Below, piece after piece: positions 45,737-56,251 of a stretch of 64,000 nucleotides of DNA. Below the pieces are notes generated by a model that was given only the letters and a program-made list of their open reading frames with translations, had not been told where the DNA came from and ran no database searches. Origin of the DNA: Pseudomonas alcaliphila JAB1. Its GTDB lineage: Bacteria; Pseudomonadota; Gammaproteobacteria; Pseudomonadales; Pseudomonadaceae. Where the stretch lies: assembly GCF_001941865.1 (NCBI RefSeq), contig NZ_CP016162.1, positions 1,302,001-1,366,000 of the forward strand, written 5' to 3'. Both the position numbers and the translations under genes were made by a program. Every line of letters starts with the position of its first letter. Position 1 is the first letter of the stretch.

Positions 45737-46261
45737 ATGACCCTGATTCTAGGCATCGACCCGGGTTCGCGTATTACCGGCTATGGCGTGGTGCGCGATA
45801 CCGGGCGCGGTTGCGAGTACGTGGCCTCGGGTTGCATTCGTACCGGCAACGGTCCTTTGGCCGAGCGTCTGCAAATCGTCTTTCGCGGCGTCAGCGAGGT
45901 GATTCGCACCCATGGTCCGGTGACCATGGGTATCGAGCAGGTGTTCATGGCGCGCAATGCCGATTCGGCGCTCAAGCTGGGGCAGGCGCGTGGCGCGGCC
46001 ATCGTCGCAGCGGTGGAGGCGGGGCTGGAAGTCAGCGAGTACACCGCGACCCAGGTCAAGCAGGCCGTGGTCGGCACCGGTGCGGCGGACAAGCAGCAGG
46101 TACAGATGATGGTCATGCATCTGCTCAAGCTGGTGCAGAAACCGCAGATCGACGCCTCCGATGCACTGGGGATCGCCTTGTGCCATGCCCATCACAGGCA
46201 GAGTCTCATTCCCCACGGGCTTGCCGGCGCCAAGCGGCGTGGCGGCCGTCTTCGTTTGTAA
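45737..46261 (+). CDS. ruvC: Crossover junction endodeoxyribonuclease RuvC
   Basis: The 174-residue nuclease resolves Holliday junctions. The acidic catalytic residues are recognisable: Asp in LGIDPGSR near residue 7, Glu in MGIEQVFMA near 68, and the [15 protein letters not shown] region near 138-152. It is the first gene of ruvC-ruvA-ruvB, 20 bp before ruvA. Length is normal. Confidence 0.97.
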   Translation: MTLILGIDPGSRITGYGVVRDTGRGCEYVASGCIRTGNGPLAERLQIVFRGVSEVIRTHGPVTMGIEQVFMARNADSALKLGQARGAAIVAAVEAGLEVSEYTATQVKQAVVGTGAADKQQVQMMVMHLLKLVQKPQIDASDALGIALCHAHHRQSLIPHGLAGAKRRGGRLRL

Positions 46262-46281
46262 TCGGATTAAAGGAAACAGCG

Positions 46282-46887
46282 GTGATCGGACGTTTGCGCG
46301 GCACCTTGGCGGAGAAGCAGCCGCCGCATTTGCTTCTGGATGTGAATGGCGTCGGTTATGAGCTGGAAGTACCGATGACGACCCTTTATCGTCTGCCTGC
46401 GGTGGGCGAGCCGGTAACCCTGCACGCTCACCTGGTGGTGCGTGAAGATGCGCATCTGTTGTATGGCTTCTTCGAAAAGCGCGAGCGTGAGCTGTTTCGC
46501 GAGCTGATTCGCCTCAATGGCGTCGGTCCCAAGCTGGCGTTGGCGCTGATGTCGGGGCTGGAGGTCGATGAGCTGGTGCGCTGCGTGCAGGCCCAGGACA
46601 CGGCGGCGCTGGTCAAGGTGCCTGGAGTGGGCAAGAAAACCGCCGAGCGTCTGTTGATCGAACTCAAGGATCGCTTCAAGGCCTGGGAGTCGATACCGTC
46701 CATTGCGCCTTTGGTGGTGGAACCTCAACTGGCTCAGGCAGTCTCAAGCGCGGAGAATGACGCCGTCAGTGCCCTGATATCCCTTGGCTACAAGCCGCAG
46801 GAGGCCAGCCGAGCAGTTGCCGCCGTCAAAGAGGATGGTATGAGCAGTGAAGATTTGATCCGACGCGCGCTGCGCGGCATGGTTTAG
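46282..46887 (+). CDS. ruvA: Holliday junction DNA helicase subunit RuvA
   Basis: The 201-residue protein has the RuvA layout: an N-terminal OB domain ([20 protein letters not shown]), tandem helix-hairpin-helix motifs ([15 protein letters not shown] and [18 protein letters not shown]) and a C-terminal domain that contacts RuvB ([16 protein letters not shown]). It binds the junction as a tetramer. The start is GTG at 46282 with AAAGGAAA upstream. Confidence 0.97.
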   Translation: MIGRLRGTLAEKQPPHLLLDVNGVGYELEVPMTTLYRLPAVGEPVTLHAHLVVREDAHLLYGFFEKRERELFRELIRLNGVGPKLALALMSGLEVDELVRCVQAQDTAALVKVPGVGKKTAERLLIELKDRFKAWESIPSIAPLVVEPQLAQAVSSAENDAVSALISLGYKPQEASRAVAAVKEDGMSSEDLIRRALRGMV

Positions 46888-46900
46888 TGGAACCCTATTG

Positions 46901-47953
46901 ATGATCGAAGCCGATCGCCTGATTACCTCCAGCCCACGTGAGCGCGAAGAGCAGCAGGACCGGGCCATTCGCCCGCTGCGTCTGGCCGACTACATCGGTC
47001 AGCCCGTCGTGCGCGAACAGATGGCGCTGTTCATCCAGGCTGCGCGGGGTAGGGTGGAAGCACTCGACCATACGCTGATCTTCGGCCCACCGGGCCTGGG
47101 CAAGACCACCCTGGCCCATATCATCGCCGAGGAAATGGGCAGCTCGATCAAGAGCACTTCCGGCCCGGTGCTTGAGCGACCGGGTGATCTGGCCGCGCTG
47201 CTGACCAACCTGGAAAGCGGCGATGTACTGTTCATCGACGAAATTCACCGTCTTTCACCGGTGGTCGAGGAGGTGCTGTATCCGGCCATGGAAGACTTCC
47301 AGCTCGACATCATGATCGGCGAGGGCCCGGCGGCCCGCTCGATCAAGCTGGATCTGCCACCCTTCACCCTGGTTGGCGCCACCACCCGTGCCGGCATGCT
47401 GACCAATCCGCTGCGCGACCGCTTCGGTATCGTCCAGCGCCTGGAGTTCTACGGCATCGATGATCTGGCGACCATCGTTACGCGCTCCGCGGGAATTCTC
47501 GGCCTGCCCATCGAGGCCAAGGGCGCTTTTGAGATTGCCCGTCGTGCGCGTGGTACGCCGCGTATTGCCAACCGCCTGTTGCGTCGTGTGCGCGACTTCG
47601 CCGAAGTGCGAGGCAATGGCCATATCACGCAGCTGACCGCCGATCAGGCGTTGAATCTGCTGGATGTCGACGAGCGCGGTTTCGATCATTCCGACCGCCG
47701 CTTGCTGCTGGCCATGATCGAGAAGTTTGATGGCGGCCCGGTGGGGCTCGACAGCCTGGCGGCGGCGATAGGGGAAGAGCGCCATACCATCGAGGATGTG
47801 CTCGAGCCGTATCTGATTCAGCAGGGTTACATGATGCGCACGCCGCGCGGGCGTGTGGTCACTCGCCATGCCTACCTGCACTTCGGGCTGAATATTCCCA
47901 AGCGCGCTGGCGAGCAGGTCGCTGGCGATCTTTTCGCGGCAGGTGACGAATGA
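46901..47953 (+). CDS. ruvB: Holliday junction DNA helicase motor RuvB
   Basis: The 350-residue AAA+ ATPase drives branch migration. Walker [13 protein letters not shown] is near 63-74, Walker [10 protein letters not shown] near 110-118, sensor 1 GATTRAG, and a C-terminal winged-helix domain ([19 protein letters not shown]). The ATG at 46901 is preferred; a TTG one codon earlier is not needed. It follows ruvA by 13 bp. Confidence 0.97.
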   Translation: MIEADRLITSSPREREEQQDRAIRPLRLADYIGQPVVREQMALFIQAARGRVEALDHTLIFGPPGLGKTTLAHIIAEEMGSSIKSTSGPVLERPGDLAALLTNLESGDVLFIDEIHRLSPVVEEVLYPAMEDFQLDIMIGEGPAARSIKLDLPPFTLVGATTRAGMLTNPLRDRFGIVQRLEFYGIDDLATIVTRSAGILGLPIEAKGAFEIARRARGTPRIANRLLRRVRDFAEVRGNGHITQLTADQALNLLDVDERGFDHSDRRLLLAMIEKFDGGPVGLDSLAAAIGEERHTIEDVLEPYLIQQGYMMRTPRGRVVTRHAYLHFGLNIPKRAGEQVAGDLFAAGDE

Positions 47954-48006
47954 CGAAAAAATTGTTACCAGCCCGGATTGGCAAGCAGCAGGCCGGGGAC
48001 TAGAGT

Positions 48007-48459
48007 ATGCGCGCGCAAAACGGAGTCCAGCCGTTCAGCCACCACTGCCGGGTCTATTACGAAGATACCGATGCGGGCGGCATCGTCTACTACGTCAACT
48101 ACCTCAAATTCATGGAGCGGGCTCGCACCGAGCGCCTGCGTGAGCTGGGTTATGCCCAGTCGACGCTTGCCGGTGAGGGCCTGTTGTTCGTCGTGCATTC
48201 GGCCGAAGCGCGTTATCACGCGCCAGCGCGACTGGATGACGAACTGGTGATCAGCGCCGATGTGATCGAATTGAACCGTGCCAGCCTGCGCTTTCGTCAA
48301 CAGGTCAGGCGGGCTACGGATGATGTGCTGCTCTGCGAAGGGCAGTTTCTGGTGGCCTGTGTGCGCGCCGACAACTTGAAACCCCGGGCTATCCCCGAAA
48401 CCCTGCGACACGCGTTCGCCGGGACGCAGGCGCCGGGTCTAATTGCAGCAGGAGAGTAA
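48007..48459 (+). CDS. ybgC: Tol-Pal-associated acyl-CoA thioesterase YbgC
   Basis: The 150-residue hotdog thioesterase has the family motif [26 protein letters not shown] with the catalytic Asp in DTDAGG, and a [21 protein letters not shown] strand. YbgC proteins act on acyl-ACP or acyl-CoA and are linked to phospholipid synthesis at the envelope. It is the first gene of the tol-pal cluster and lies 2 bp before tolQ. Confidence 0.95.
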   Translation: MRAQNGVQPFSHHCRVYYEDTDAGGIVYYVNYLKFMERARTERLRELGYAQSTLAGEGLLFVVHSAEARYHAPARLDDELVISADVIELNRASLRFRQQVRRATDDVLLCEGQFLVACVRADNLKPRAIPETLRHAFAGTQAPGLIAAGE

Positions 48460-48461
48460 GC

Positions 48462-49157
48462 GTGGAAGCTAACGCCGTTGACCATATGTCGATGTGGAGT
48501 CTGATCAGTAGCGCCAGTCTGTTGGTTCAGTTGGTGATGCTGACCCTGGTGGCCGCCTCGGTCATTTCCTGGGTGATGATCTTCCAGCGCAGCAATGCCA
48601 TCCGCGCCGCCAAGCGTGCGCTGGACAACTTCGAAGATCGCTTCTGGTCCGGCATCGACCTGTCCAAACTGTATCGCCAGGCCGGCAGCAACCCCGATCC
48701 GGATTCCGGTCTGGAGCAGATCTTCCGTGCCGGCTTCAAGGAATTCTCCCGTCTGCGTCAGCAGCAGGGCGTAGACCCCGATGCGGTGATGGACGGTGTG
48801 GCGCGTGCCATGCGCGTGGCCATTTCCCGCGAGGAAGAGAAGCTGGAAACCGCGCTGCCGTTTCTCGCCACCGTCGGCTCTACCAGCCCGTACATCGGCC
48901 TGTTCGGTACCGTATGGGGCATCATGAACTCCTTCCGCGGCTTGGCCCAGGTGCAGCAAGCCACGCTGGCTACCGTGGCACCGGGTATTGCCGAAGCGCT
49001 GATCGCTACTGCCATCGGCCTGTTCGCGGCGATTCCGGCGGTCATCGCCTACAACCGTTTCTCTGCCCGCAGCGAGATGCTGATCGGTCGTTACTACACC
49101 TTCGCCGACGAGTTCCAGGCCATCCTGCACCGCAAAGTGCACACCTCGGAAGACTAA
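48462..49157 (+). CDS. tolQ: Tol-Pal system proton channel subunit TolQ
   Basis: The 231-residue inner-membrane protein has three transmembrane helices: SLLVQLVMLTLVAASVISWVMIF, then in the MotA/ExbB domain LPFLATVGSTSPYIGLFGTVWGIMNSF and ATLATVAPGIAEALIATAIGLFAAIPAVIAYN. It forms the proton channel with TolR. Start is GTG at 48462 (MEANAVDHMSMW), a typical TolQ N-terminus, with GGAGAG upstream. Confidence 0.97.
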   Translation: MEANAVDHMSMWSLISSASLLVQLVMLTLVAASVISWVMIFQRSNAIRAAKRALDNFEDRFWSGIDLSKLYRQAGSNPDPDSGLEQIFRAGFKEFSRLRQQQGVDPDAVMDGVARAMRVAISREEEKLETALPFLATVGSTSPYIGLFGTVWGIMNSFRGLAQVQQATLATVAPGIAEALIATAIGLFAAIPAVIAYNRFSARSEMLIGRYYTFADEFQAILHRKVHTSED

Positions 49158-49184
49158 GGCGAGCGAAGAGGACAGGTTTTAACC

Positions 49185-49637
49185 ATGGCGAGAATTCGCA
49201 ACAGACGCAAACCGGTCGCCGAGATGAACGTGGTGCCCTACATCGACGTGATGTTGGTACTGCTGGTCATCTTCATGGTCACCGCGCCGATGCTCAATCA
49301 GGGCGTCAAGGTCGATCTGCCCAAGGTCAGCAGTGAAGCGCTGCCGCAGGACAACGACGCGCAGGTGCTGACCATTTCCATCAAGGCCGACAAGACCTAC
49401 TACTGGAACATGGGTAGCGAGGTCGACGTCGATACCGAGCAGGAGCGGGCCTCGACCCTCGAGCAGATGACTCAGGCCGTGTCGGCGATCATTGCCGAGA
49501 ATCGTCGTCAGGGTAAGCAGGTGCAGGTGTTCGTGCGCGGCGATCGCACGGTCGATTACGGCACTGTGATGTCGGCCATGGGCGGTCTGCAGCAGGCCGA
49601 CGTGGGCAACGTCGGACTGATTACCGAGGCTCCCTGA
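49185..49637 (+). CDS. tolR: Tol-Pal system protein TolR
   Basis: The 150-residue protein has one transmembrane helix containing the functional Asp (PYIDVMLVLLVIFMVTAPML, about 19-38), then a periplasmic domain ending NVGLITEAP. With TolQ it uses proton motive force to energise TolA. It overlaps tolA by 1 bp (TGATG junction). Confidence 0.97.
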   Translation: MARIRNRRKPVAEMNVVPYIDVMLVLLVIFMVTAPMLNQGVKVDLPKVSSEALPQDNDAQVLTISIKADKTYYWNMGSEVDVDTEQERASTLEQMTQAVSAIIAENRRQGKQVQVFVRGDRTVDYGTVMSAMGGLQQADVGNVGLITEAP

Positions 49638-50581
49638 TGCAGCAAACCGAGCGTTCGCAATCGGAAAGCTACTTCTGGCCCGTGGTTTGGGCGGTGGGTC
49701 TGCATGTCCTGATGTTCGCCATGCTGTTCGTCAGCTTCGCCTTCACCCCGGAGCTGCCACCGGCGCGCCCAGTGGTGCAGGCTACGCTGTATCAGTTGCA
49801 GTCACAGAGCCAGGCCACTACGCAGACCACGCAAAAGGTTGCCGGTGAGGCGCAGAAGACCTCGGCGCCGCAGTTCGAGACTGAAAGGCTGGAACAGAAG
49901 AAAGCCGAGGAGCAGAAGCAGGCCCAGGCCGAAGCGCAGAAGGTAGCCGCAGCCAAGAAAGCCGAGGAACAAAAGCAGGCGGAAGAGGCTCGAAAGGCCG
50001 AGGCGGCGAAGAAAGCCGAGGCCGATAAGGCCGCCGAGCAGAAACGTCAGGCGGATATCGCCAAGAAGCGCGCCGAGGAAGAGGCGAAGAAGAAAGCCGC
50101 TGAAGAGGCCAAGAAGAAGGCCGCTGCAGAAGAGGCCAAGAAAAAAGCGGCAGCCGCCGAAGCTGCGAAGAAGAAAGCCGCCGAGGATGCACGGCGCAAG
50201 GCCGCCGAGGATCAGAAGGCGGCAGCGCTGGCCGAACTGCTGTCGGACAATGTGCAGAACCAGCAGGCGCTGGCCGAGACCCATGGTGACCAGGTTGCCG
50301 GTAATCTCGATGATCTGATCATCAAGCTGATCACCGAGAACTGGCAGCGGCCGATGTCGGCGCGTCGAGGCATGAGCGTCGAGTTGCTGATCCAGATGCT
50401 GCCCGATGGCACCGTGACCAACGCCAGCGTATCGCGCTCCAGTGGCGATGCACCGTTCGACAACTCGGCCGTTGCAGCTGTACGTAACGTCGGGCGTATT
50501 CCCGAGATGCAACAATTGGATCGCGCTACCTTCGACCGTATGTACAGGCAGCGACGCGTTATTTTCAAACCGGAGGATTGA
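49637..50581 (+). CDS. tolA: Tol-Pal system protein TolA
   Basis: The 314-residue protein has an N-terminal membrane anchor (about 12-35), a long Ala/Lys/Glu-rich helix (about 85-205, with repeated [10 protein letters not shown] units) that spans the periplasm, and a globular C-terminal domain ([22 protein letters not shown] start through [17 protein letters not shown]). It transmits energy from TolQR to Pal and TolB. The repeats make this stretch low-complexity, so small length differences between strains are expected. Confidence 0.96.
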   Translation: MQQTERSQSESYFWPVVWAVGLHVLMFAMLFVSFAFTPELPPARPVVQATLYQLQSQSQATTQTTQKVAGEAQKTSAPQFETERLEQKKAEEQKQAQAEAQKVAAAKKAEEQKQAEEARKAEAAKKAEADKAAEQKRQADIAKKRAEEEAKKKAAEEAKKKAAAEEAKKKAAAAEAAKKKAAEDARRKAAEDQKAAALAELLSDNVQNQQALAETHGDQVAGNLDDLIIKLITENWQRPMSARRGMSVELLIQMLPDGTVTNASVSRSSGDAPFDNSAVAAVRNVGRIPEMQQLDRATFDRMYRQRRVIFKPED

Positions 50582-50586
50582 GCTCT

Positions 50587-51885
50587 GTGAACAACCTGAT
50601 TCGTATCGCCCTGTTGGGGCTGGTCATGCTGGTCGGTAGCGTCCAGGCGGCCGACCCGCTGGTGATCTCCCAGGGCGCTGACCGCGCCACACCCATCGCT
50701 GTCGTGCCGTTCGGCTGGCAGGGTGGTTCGGTACTGCCTGAAGACATGTCGCAGATCATCGGCAACGACCTGCGCAACTCCGGCTACTTCGAACCCATCC
50801 CGCGGCAGAACATGATCAGCCTGCCGACCCAGGCCAGCGAAGTCATCTACCGCGACTGGAAAGCCCTCGGCGCCCAATACGTACTGGTCGGCAATATCGT
50901 GCCCAATGGTGGCCGCTTGCAGATTCAGTACGCGCTGTTCAACGTCAGTACCGAGCAGCAGGTCATGACCGGCAATGTCGGTGGTAGCACTGATCAGTTG
51001 CGCGATATGGCTCACCATATCGCCGACCAGTCGTTCGAGAAGCTCACCGGCGTCAAGGGGGCATTCTCCACGCGCCTGCTGTACGTCACTGCCGAGCGCA
51101 TGGGCACCAACAACACCCGTTACACCCTGCAGCGCTCCGACTACGACGGTGCCCGTGCGGTGACTTTGCTGCAATCGCGCGAGCCGATCCTGTCGCCGTC
51201 GTTCGCGCCGGATGGCCGCCGTATCGCTTACGTGTCGTTCGAGCAGCGTCGCCCGCGCATCTTCGTACAGCACATCGACACCGGGCGTCGTGAGCAGATC
51301 ACCAACTTCGAAGGCCTCAATGGCGCGCCGGCCTGGTCGCCGGATGGCAACCGTCTGGCCTTCGTGCTGTCGCGCGATGGCAACCCGGAAATCTACGTGA
51401 TGGACATGGGCAGCCGGCAGATGCGGCGCATTACCAATCATTACGCCATCGATACCGAACCCTTCTGGGGTAAGGATGGTCAGACCCTTTACTTCACCTC
51501 GGATCGCGCGGGTCGTCCGCAGATCTACAAGACCAACATCAATAGCGGGGCTGTGGAGCGAGTGACCTTCGTCGGTAACTACAACGCCAACCCGAAATTG
51601 TCGGCTGATGAGAAGACCCTGGTGATGATTCATCGTCAGGATGGCTTCACCGTGTTCAAGGTGGCTGCACAGGACCTGGAAACCAACCGTTTGCGCATAC
51701 TTTCAGACACAAGTTTGGATGAGTCGCCCACTGTTGCGCCCAATGGCACCATGCTAATCTACGCCACCCGCCAGCAGGGCCGGGGAGTCTTGATGTTGGC
51801 GTCCACCAATGGGCGCGTGAGGCTCCCTCTTCCTACCGCTCAAGGCGAAGTTCGAGAGCCTTCTTGGTCCCCTTACCTGAACTGA
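50587..51885 (+). CDS. tolB: Tol-Pal system translocation protein TolB
   Basis: The 432-residue periplasmic protein has a signal peptide (about 1-21, ending VQA-AD), an N-terminal alpha/beta domain and a six-bladed beta-propeller with repeated [38 protein letters not shown] and [15 protein letters not shown] blades. It binds Pal and interacts with TolA. The GTG at 50587 has GGAGG about 10 bp upstream and is preferred over a TTG at 50578. Confidence 0.96.
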   Translation: MNNLIRIALLGLVMLVGSVQAADPLVISQGADRATPIAVVPFGWQGGSVLPEDMSQIIGNDLRNSGYFEPIPRQNMISLPTQASEVIYRDWKALGAQYVLVGNIVPNGGRLQIQYALFNVSTEQQVMTGNVGGSTDQLRDMAHHIADQSFEKLTGVKGAFSTRLLYVTAERMGTNNTRYTLQRSDYDGARAVTLLQSREPILSPSFAPDGRRIAYVSFEQRRPRIFVQHIDTGRREQITNFEGLNGAPAWSPDGNRLAFVLSRDGNPEIYVMDMGSRQMRRITNHYAIDTEPFWGKDGQTLYFTSDRAGRPQIYKTNINSGAVERVTFVGNYNANPKLSADEKTLVMIHRQDGFTVFKVAAQDLETNRLRILSDTSLDESPTVAPNGTMLIYATRQQGRGVLMLASTNGRVRLPLPTAQGEVREPSWSPYLN

Positions 51886-51939
51886 TGCGGTGCTACACCT
51901 TTTTGCTTAACACAACTGGGGTTCATTAGGAGTTACATG

Positions 51940-52437
51940 ATGGAAATGCTGAAATTCGGTAAGTTCGCTGCACTGTCCCTGGCTCTCGCCGTTGCTGTAG
52001 GTTGCTCCTCCAAAGGCGGCGACGCTGCTGGCGAAGGCGCTGTTGACCCGAACGCTGGCTACGGTGCCAACACTGGCGCTGTTGATGGCAGCCTGAGCGA
52101 AGAAGCTGCTCTGCGCGCTATCACCACCTTCTACTTCGAGTACGACAGCTCCGACCTGAAGGCCGAAGCCATGCGCGCTCTGGACGTACACGCCAAGGAC
52201 CTGAAAGGCAACGGCGCTCGCGTCGTTCTGGAAGGCCACGCTGACGAGCGCGGTACCCGTGAGTACAACATGGCTCTGGGCGAGCGTCGTGCCAAGGCCG
52301 TTCAACGCTACCTGGTTCTGCAGGGCGTTTCCCCGGCTCAGCTGGAACTGGTTTCCTACGGCGAAGAGCGTCCGGTTGCCACTGGCAACGACGAGCAGTC
52401 CTGGGCTCAGAACCGTCGCGTAGAGCTGCGTAAGTAA
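51940..52437 (+). CDS. pal: Peptidoglycan-associated lipoprotein Pal (OprL)
   Basis: The 165-residue lipoprotein has a signal with lipobox AVGC (Cys about 22) and an OmpA-like domain that binds peptidoglycan: [22 protein letters not shown], then [27 protein letters not shown] with the diaminopimelate-binding Asp and Arg. It anchors the outer membrane to the wall. The ATG at 51940 gives MEMLKFGK, as in P. aeruginosa OprL; the ATG 3 bp earlier is also possible. Confidence 0.96.
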   Translation: MEMLKFGKFAALSLALAVAVGCSSKGGDAAGEGAVDPNAGYGANTGAVDGSLSEEAALRAITTFYFEYDSSDLKAEAMRALDVHAKDLKGNGARVVLEGHADERGTREYNMALGERRAKAVQRYLVLQGVSPAQLELVSYGEERPVATGNDEQSWAQNRRVELRK

Positions 52438-52443
52438 GCTGCC

Positions 52444-53256
52444 ATGCGAGATTGCCGCCGTATTCTGACCCTTCTGACACTCGCCTTGCCGCTTGCGGCG
52501 ATGGCGGAGGTTCCCGTACTGGAAAGCAGCTCCATGCAACAGGGCAGCAGCTATCCACCGGCGGGTTATGGTACGGCCGGCGCCTACGCCGGAGCGGGTG
52601 CGCAAGCACCCGCTTCTGCGCAGGGTATGCTGTTCAACCAGCTCGAGCAGATGCAGCAGGAAATTGCGCAGCTGCGTGGCATGGTCGAAGAGCAGCAGAA
52701 TGAAATCCAGCGCCTCAAGCAGGAAGGCCTGGAGCGTTACCAGGATCTGGACCAACGCATTTCCTCCGGCGCCGCTGCCGGTGGAGCTTCCGCACAGAAT
52801 TCAGCCGATGGCGCGGTAAACGCCAGTGGCACCCCGACGCCACCTGCCGCACAGCAGCAGGCCAGCGCCGAGCCGGGTGATCCGGCCAAGGAAAAACTCT
52901 ATTACGACGCTGCCTTCGACCTGATCAAGGCCAAGGACTTCGACAAGGCGTCGCAGGCGTTCAGCGCCTTTCTCAATCGTTATCCCAACAGCCAGTACGC
53001 GGGTAACGCGCAGTATTGGCTCGGCGAAGTGAACCTGGCCAAGGGTGATCTGCAAGCAGCCGGTCAAGCCTTTGCCAAGGTCAGCCAGGCCTATCCGAGC
53101 CACCCCAAGGTGCCGGATTCGCTGTTCAAGCTGGCCGATGTCGAACGTCGCCTGGGTCACAACGACAAGGCCCGTGGCATCCTTCAGCAAGTCATCGCGC
53201 AGTACCCGGGTAGCTCGGCCGCCCAGCTGGCCCAGCGCGATCTGCAGCGGCTGTAA
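52444..53256 (+). CDS. cpoB: Tol-Pal-associated protein CpoB/YbgF
   Basis: The 270-residue periplasmic protein has a signal peptide (ending AMA-EV), a Gln/Glu-rich trimeric coiled coil (about 60-105), a low-complexity Ala/Pro linker and three C-terminal TPR-like repeats (YYDAAFDLIKAKDFDKASQAF, YAGNAQYWLGEVNLAKGD and DSLFKLADVERRLGHNDKA). In E. coli CpoB coordinates PBP1B with the Tol machine during constriction. Last gene of the tol-pal cluster. Confidence 0.94.
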   Translation: MRDCRRILTLLTLALPLAAMAEVPVLESSSMQQGSSYPPAGYGTAGAYAGAGAQAPASAQGMLFNQLEQMQQEIAQLRGMVEEQQNEIQRLKQEGLERYQDLDQRISSGAAAGGASAQNSADGAVNASGTPTPPAAQQQASAEPGDPAKEKLYYDAAFDLIKAKDFDKASQAFSAFLNRYPNSQYAGNAQYWLGEVNLAKGDLQAAGQAFAKVSQAYPSHPKVPDSLFKLADVERRLGHNDKARGILQQVIAQYPGSSAAQLAQRDLQRL

Positions 53257-53270
53257 GCCAGCAATTGACG

Positions 53271-53299
53271 AAAAACCCGCGCCCGTCGCGGGTTTTTCT
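53271..53299 (+). terminator. Rho-independent terminator of tol-pal operon
   Basis: Stem AAAAACCCGCG (53271-53281) / CGCGGGTTTTT (53287-53297) with loop CCCGT, 14 bp after the cpoB stop codon. The A-rich left side could let it act in both directions. Confidence 0.92.
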
Positions 53300-53470
53300 T
53301 ATCTGGCCTCGCGTGATCCATTAGAATGCGTGCTCGCATGCGAGGCGGGGTTTCAGCTCGGCTGATGTCCTTGTCGCCATGCCTTGTCGAATGTCGGCCA
53401 CTGCCGGCGTTCCTGTCTTTTCACGCAACGGAAGCGGATGGCCTGTTTCGTCATCACGCTCGTGGCTACC

Positions 53471-54118
53471 ATGCAAGAAACTCTGCGTATCACCGAGATT
53501 TTCTACTCGTTGCAGGGGGAGACGCGTACCGCCGGCTTGCCGACGGTATTCGTGCGCCTTACCGGCTGCCCCCTGCGCTGTCAGTACTGTGACACTGCCT
53601 ACGCCTTCAGTGGCGGCGAGATCGTCACGCTGGACAGTATCCTCGATCAGGTGGCCGCCTATCGGCCGCGCTACATCTGCGTCACCGGCGGCGAGCCGCT
53701 GGCTCAACCCAACTGCATCCCTCTGCTTGCGCGCCTGTGCGATGCCGGTTACGAGGTGTCGCTGGAAACCAGTGGTGCGCTCGACGTCTCAGCGGTCGAT
53801 CCACGGGTCAGCAAGGTGCTCGATCTGAAGACGCCTGGATCTGCCGAAGTGCAGCGTAATCGCTACGAGAACGTCCAGTGGCTGACACGCAACGATCAGG
53901 TCAAGTTCGTCATCTGCTCGCGTGAAGACTACGACTGGGCAGTATCCAAATTGATCGAATATGACCTGGCTGCTCGAGCCGGCGAAGTGCTGTTCTCGCC
54001 CAGCCACAAACAGGTCGATGCACGTGCGCTGGCAGACTGGATCGTGGCCGACAACCTGCCCGTACGCCTGCAATTGCAGCTGCACAAGATTCTCTGGAAC
54101 GACGAGCCGGGACACTGA
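53471..54118 (+). CDS. queE: 7-carboxy-7-deazaguanine synthase QueE
   Basis: The 215-residue radical SAM enzyme makes 7-carboxy-7-deazaguanine in the queuosine pathway. The [4Fe-4S] cluster motif CPLRCQYC (CxxxCxxC) is followed by an SAM-binding GGEPLAQ. ATG at 53471 ([17 protein letters not shown]) is the family start; upstream residues in the open frame do not fit. It is directly followed by queC (2 bp). Confidence 0.96.
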   Translation: MQETLRITEIFYSLQGETRTAGLPTVFVRLTGCPLRCQYCDTAYAFSGGEIVTLDSILDQVAAYRPRYICVTGGEPLAQPNCIPLLARLCDAGYEVSLETSGALDVSAVDPRVSKVLDLKTPGSAEVQRNRYENVQWLTRNDQVKFVICSREDYDWAVSKLIEYDLAARAGEVLFSPSHKQVDARALADWIVADNLPVRLQLQLHKILWNDEPGH

Positions 54119-54120
54119 AC

Positions 54121-54795
54121 ATGAACGACAAGAAAGCGGTCATCCTCCTTTCCGGTGGCCTGGACTCGGCCACCGTGGTCGCCATGGCCAAGGCCGAGGG
54201 CTACAGCTGCTACAGCATGAGCTTCGACTATGGGCAGCGCCATCGCGCCGAATTGCAGGCTGCTGAGCGTGTGGCGCGGCAACTGGGTGTAATCGAGCAC
54301 AAGGTGATCGGCCTGAACCTCAACGGCATCGGCGGTTCGGCGTTGACCGACAGCAGCATCGCCGTGCCCGAATCGCCCACTGAAGGTATTCCCGCCACCT
54401 ACGTGCCAGCACGCAACACGGTGTTTCTGGCGCTGGCGTTGGGCTGGGCCGAGGTGCTGGGGGCGCGCGATATCTTCATTGGCGTCAACGCGGTGGATTA
54501 CTCGGGCTACCCGGATTGCCGTCCCGAGTTCGTCGACGCTTTCGAGCGCATGGCCAACCTGGCGACCAAGGCAGGTGTGGAGGGGCAGGGCTTTGTCATC
54601 CGCGCACCGCTGCAGCAGATGAGCAAGGGCGAGATCATCCAGGCCGGTATGCGCCTGGGCGTGGATTACGCACTCACGGTCTCCTGCTACCAGGCCGATG
54701 ATCATGGCCGCGCCTGTGGCAAGTGCGACAGCTGCCGCCTGCGTGCAGCCGGTTTCGCCGCTGCCGGTGTGCCTGATGCGACGCGCTACTTCTGA
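54121..54795 (+). CDS. queC: 7-cyano-7-deazaguanine synthase QueC
   Basis: The 224-residue enzyme converts 7-carboxy-7-deazaguanine to preQ0 using ATP and ammonia. The PP-loop SGGLDSAT is at 11-18. The zinc site is formed by cysteines in [18 protein letters not shown] near the C-terminus. It follows queE, so the two pathway steps are co-expressed. Confidence 0.97.
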   Translation: MNDKKAVILLSGGLDSATVVAMAKAEGYSCYSMSFDYGQRHRAELQAAERVARQLGVIEHKVIGLNLNGIGGSALTDSSIAVPESPTEGIPATYVPARNTVFLALALGWAEVLGARDIFIGVNAVDYSGYPDCRPEFVDAFERMANLATKAGVEGQGFVIRAPLQQMSKGEIIQAGMRLGVDYALTVSCYQADDHGRACGKCDSCRLRAAGFAAAGVPDATRYF

Positions 54796-54813
54796 AAAAG
54801 TTTTCGCGAAGTG

Positions 54814-54841
54814 TTGATTTCCTGAATTAAATCAGTATCAT
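54814..54841 (+). promoter_or_regulatory. Sigma70-type promoter of tRNA-Lys
   Basis: -35 TTGATT (54814-54819) and -10 TATCAT (54836-54841) are separated by 16 bp. A GC-rich discriminator (GCGCC) follows, as is typical of stringently controlled stable RNA promoters. Transcription would start just before the tRNA. Confidence 0.65.
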
Positions 54842-54853
54842 GCGCCTCGCGTT

Positions 54854-54929
54854 GGGTCGTTAGCTCAGTTGGTAGAGCAGTTGGCTTTTAACCAATTGGT
54901 CGTAGGTTCGAATCCTACACGACCCACCA
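54854..54929 (+). tRNA. tRNA-Lys (UUU anticodon)
   Basis: A 76-nt cloverleaf: acceptor GGGTCGT pairs with ACGACCC, D-arm GCTC/GAGC, anticodon loop CTTTTAA with TTT at positions 34-36 between the GTTGG/CCAAT arms, T-arm GTAGG/CCTAC with TTCGAAT loop, and a genomic CCA end. It decodes AAA and AAG. Confidence 0.97.
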
Positions 54930-54935
54930 GATCGC

Positions 54936-54965
54936 AAAAGCCAGTCGTGAGACTGGCTTTTTTTT
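54936..54965 (+). terminator. Rho-independent terminator of tRNA-Lys
   Basis: Stem AAAAGCCAGTC (54936-54946) / GACTGGCTTTT (54951-54961) with loop GTGA, followed by Ts, 6 bp after the tRNA. Confidence 0.92.
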
Positions 54966-55066
54966 GCTCTCGGAAAAGCCCTCTGGCCGCTGCTGCCCCG
55001 CCTGTGGCGGTGGGCGGTCAGGGGGTATACTCGCAGCTTGCTCAAGAGCGCCGCAGGTTCGATGAT

Positions 55067-56125
55067 ATGACGCAGATTTCCGAACGCCTTCTGGTTCAAG
55101 CCCACCTCGATGCCAAACAGCCCAAGCCGCTGACCGCCGAGGAGGAGGCCTTCTATCGCCGCGAAATCGCCGCTGAGCTGAAGAAGCAGAACGCGGTGCT
55201 GGTGGCGCACTACTACTGCGATCCGGTCATCCAGGCGCTGGCCGAGGAAACCGGCGGCTGCGTTTCCGACTCCCTGGAAATGGCCCGCTTCGGCAATCAG
55301 CACCCGGCGCAGACCGTGGTGGTGGCCGGGGTCAAGTTCATGGGCGAGACGGCGAAGATCCTCAACCCGGAAAAGCGCGTGCTGATGCCGACCCTGGAGG
55401 CGACCTGCTCGCTGGATCTGGGCTGTCCGGTGGACGAATTCTCGGCCTTTTGCGATCAGCACCCCGAGCGCACCGTGGTGGTTTACGCTAACACCTCGGC
55501 CGCGGTGAAGGCGCGTGCCGACTGGGTGGTGACCTCCAGCTGCGCGCTGGAGATTGTCGAGAGCCTGATGGACAACGGCGAGACCATCATCTGGGCGCCG
55601 GACAAGCATCTGGGCAACTACATCCAGCGCGAGACCGGTGCCGATATGCTGCTGTGGGACGGTGCCTGCATCGTGCATGAGGAATTCAAGTCCAAGCAGC
55701 TGCTGGACATGAAGGCGCTCTACCCGGATGCCGCCATCCTGGTGCACCCGGAATCGCCGCAGAACGTGGTCGAGCTGGCCGATGCGGTGGGCTCCACCAG
55801 CCAGTTGATCAAGGCGGCGCAGACCCTGCCGAATTCCACCTTCATCGTCGCCACCGACCGCGGCATCTTCTACAAGATGCAGCAGCTATGCCCGGACAAG
55901 ACCTTTATCGAGGCGCCAACCGCCGGCAATGGCGCCGCCTGCCGCAGCTGCGCGCACTGCCCGTGGATGGCGATGAATACGCTGGAGCGCGTGCTGACCG
56001 GCTTGCGTCAGGGCTCCGGCGAGATTCATGTCGACCCGGCGCTGATTCCCAGGGCGATCAAGCCGCTCAAGCGCATGCTTGATTTCACCCAGGCGGCGCG
56101 GATGAAGGTCGCCGGTAACGCCTGA
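55067..56125 (+). CDS. nadA: Quinolinate synthase NadA
   Basis: The 352-residue enzyme condenses iminoaspartate with dihydroxyacetone phosphate to quinolinate in NAD synthesis. It uses a [4Fe-4S] cluster; candidate ligand cysteines are in [15 protein letters not shown] and [10 protein letters not shown]. The N-terminal [13 protein letters not shown] and [16 protein letters not shown] substrate motifs are present. ATG at 55067 is the family start; the longer upstream frame overlaps the tRNA. Confidence 0.96.
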   Translation: MTQISERLLVQAHLDAKQPKPLTAEEEAFYRREIAAELKKQNAVLVAHYYCDPVIQALAEETGGCVSDSLEMARFGNQHPAQTVVVAGVKFMGETAKILNPEKRVLMPTLEATCSLDLGCPVDEFSAFCDQHPERTVVVYANTSAAVKARADWVVTSSCALEIVESLMDNGETIIWAPDKHLGNYIQRETGADMLLWDGACIVHEEFKSKQLLDMKALYPDAAILVHPESPQNVVELADAVGSTSQLIKAAQTLPNSTFIVATDRGIFYKMQQLCPDKTFIEAPTAGNGAACRSCAHCPWMAMNTLERVLTGLRQGSGEIHVDPALIPRAIKPLKRMLDFTQAARMKVAGNA

Positions 56126-56140
56126 CCGTTAGCCGTCAAG

Positions 56141-56168
56141 AAGAAGCCCAGCCAATGCTGGGCTTCTT
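56141..56168 (+). terminator. Terminator hairpin after nadA
   Basis: A perfect 12-bp stem AAGAAGCCCAGC (56141-56152) / GCTGGGCTTCTT (56157-56168), 15 bp after the nadA stop codon. T-rich on both flanks. Confidence 0.82.
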
Positions 56169-56174
56169 GCTTTA

Positions 56175-56238
56175 CGTAGCCCGGATGCAATCCGGGAATG
56201 GTGAGAGGCCAATACCCCCGGATTGCATCCGGGCTACG
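56175..56238. repeat. REP-type inverted repeat pair (GTAGCCCGGATG family)
   Basis: Two perfect 22-bp inverted arms, 56175-56196 and 56217-56238, with the common GTAGCCCGGATGCAATCCGGG sequence. It lies between nadA and the LOG-family gene and is a third, different REP family in this window. Confidence 0.85.
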
Positions 56239-56251
56239 GCAACTCGTCAGC

